A stretch of 13,331 nt of DNA from Bryobacterales bacterium (lineage in GTDB: Bacteria > Acidobacteriota > Terriglobia > Bryobacterales > Bryobacteraceae): the NCBI GenBank assembly GCA_003139735.1, contig PLGA01000505.1:4558-17888 (forward strand), written 5' to 3'. Made by a program: the position numbers and the translations under genes. Under the pieces are notes generated by a model, which had not been told where the DNA came from, searched no databases, and saw only the letters and a program-made list of their open reading frames with translations. Positions within the stretch are counted from its first letter, which is position 1. Each line of letters begins with the position of its first letter. Of the stretch, positions 13,173 to 13,331 are shown in pieces.

Positions 13173-13331
13173 ATGAAACAAACAACTCAGATATTGCTTT
13201 TTGCGTCGGCCGCAATCCTGGCGGGCGCGGGCGGGCTTCGCGCCGGCGTCATCTCGGGGACCGTGAACCCAGCCAAGGCGGATTCGGTCGTTTACATTAA
13301 TGCGATCGCGGGAAAGACGTTCCCGGCGCCG
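13173..13331 (+). CDS. Secreted cupredoxin-like or carboxypeptidase-regulatory-like protein, 5' part only
   Basis: The first 53 codons of a gene running off the window. A signal peptide (about 1-24, ILLFASAAILAGAGGLRA) is followed by GVISGTVNPAKADSVVYINAIAGKTFPAP. The G-x-ISGTV...VVYI pattern followed by GKTFPAP is typical of the N-terminal strand region of periplasmic proteins annotated as carboxypeptidase-regulatory-like or plastocyanin/methylamine-utilisation-like, in which a copper-binding cupredoxin fold often follows; the copper ligands would lie outside the window. GAGGGG at 13155-13160 is a ribosome site, somewhat far from ATG 13173. It lies 51 bp after the heme-barrel gene. A small periplasmic copper protein would fit as another electron carrier, but that is unproven. 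Confidence 0.65.
   Translation, partial: MKQTTQILLFASAAILAGAGGLRAGVISGTVNPAKADSVVYINAIAGKTFPAP

Overview
The window looks like a chromosomal segment from a GC-rich, Gram-negative, probably diderm environmental bacterium. An Acidobacteriota member of the Solibacter/Bryobacter type would fit. The basis is the LptB gene, outer-membrane beta-barrels, c-type cytochromes and the paired epimerase/DHDPS-like genes. The assignment is from gene style only, not from a marker gene.

Layout. (1) 1-1130: the 3' end of lptB (lipopolysaccharide-transport ATPase), followed closely by a small secreted outer-membrane beta-barrel protein. (2) 1164-1787: a DUF433/DUF5615 toxin-antitoxin-like pair. (3) 1900-3942: an extended-SDR/NAD-epimerase-like protein and a DHDPS/aldolase-family protein, separated by 3 bp. 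(4) 3943-4396: no intact gene. It begins with the 5'-truncated, frameshifted remains of a HigB-type toxin gene. (5) 4397-7638, minus strand: a translationally coupled two-component system. It consists of a membrane histidine kinase with two c-type heme motifs (CxxCH) in its periplasmic domain and an NtrC-family sigma-54 activator (GAFTGA). (6) 7639-7856: a divergent control region with a tandem 13-bp repeat, a candidate sigma-70 promoter facing the kinase, two CTGAC-N5-GKCAG dyads 23 bp apart, and a correctly spaced sigma-54 -24/-12 element facing right. (7) 7857-13331, plus strand: a small membrane-anchored protein of unknown function, a cNMP-binding-type domain protein lacking a DNA-binding domain, a periplasmic tetraheme cytochrome c, a lipoprotein with 16 cluster-type cysteines (four [4Fe-4S]), an NrfD/DsrP-type quinone-interacting membrane protein, an outer-membrane protein with an N-terminal c-type heme fused to a predicted beta-barrel, and the start of a secreted cupredoxin-like or carboxypeptidase-regulatory-like protein.

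How they may work together (inference). The right half reads as one redox system. The NrfD protein, Fe-S lipoprotein and tetraheme cytochrome would exchange electrons between the menaquinone pool and the periplasm. The heme-barrel fusion would carry them across the outer membrane, in either direction. The heme-bearing kinase would sense periplasmic redox state or a heme ligand and drive the operon through its sigma-54 activator bound at the paired dyads. A third copy of the dyad lies just before the last, partial gene, which suggests that this gene is in the same regulon. The wiring of heme sensor, sigma-54 activator, operator pair and quinone-to-surface electron conduit is the most interesting content of the window.
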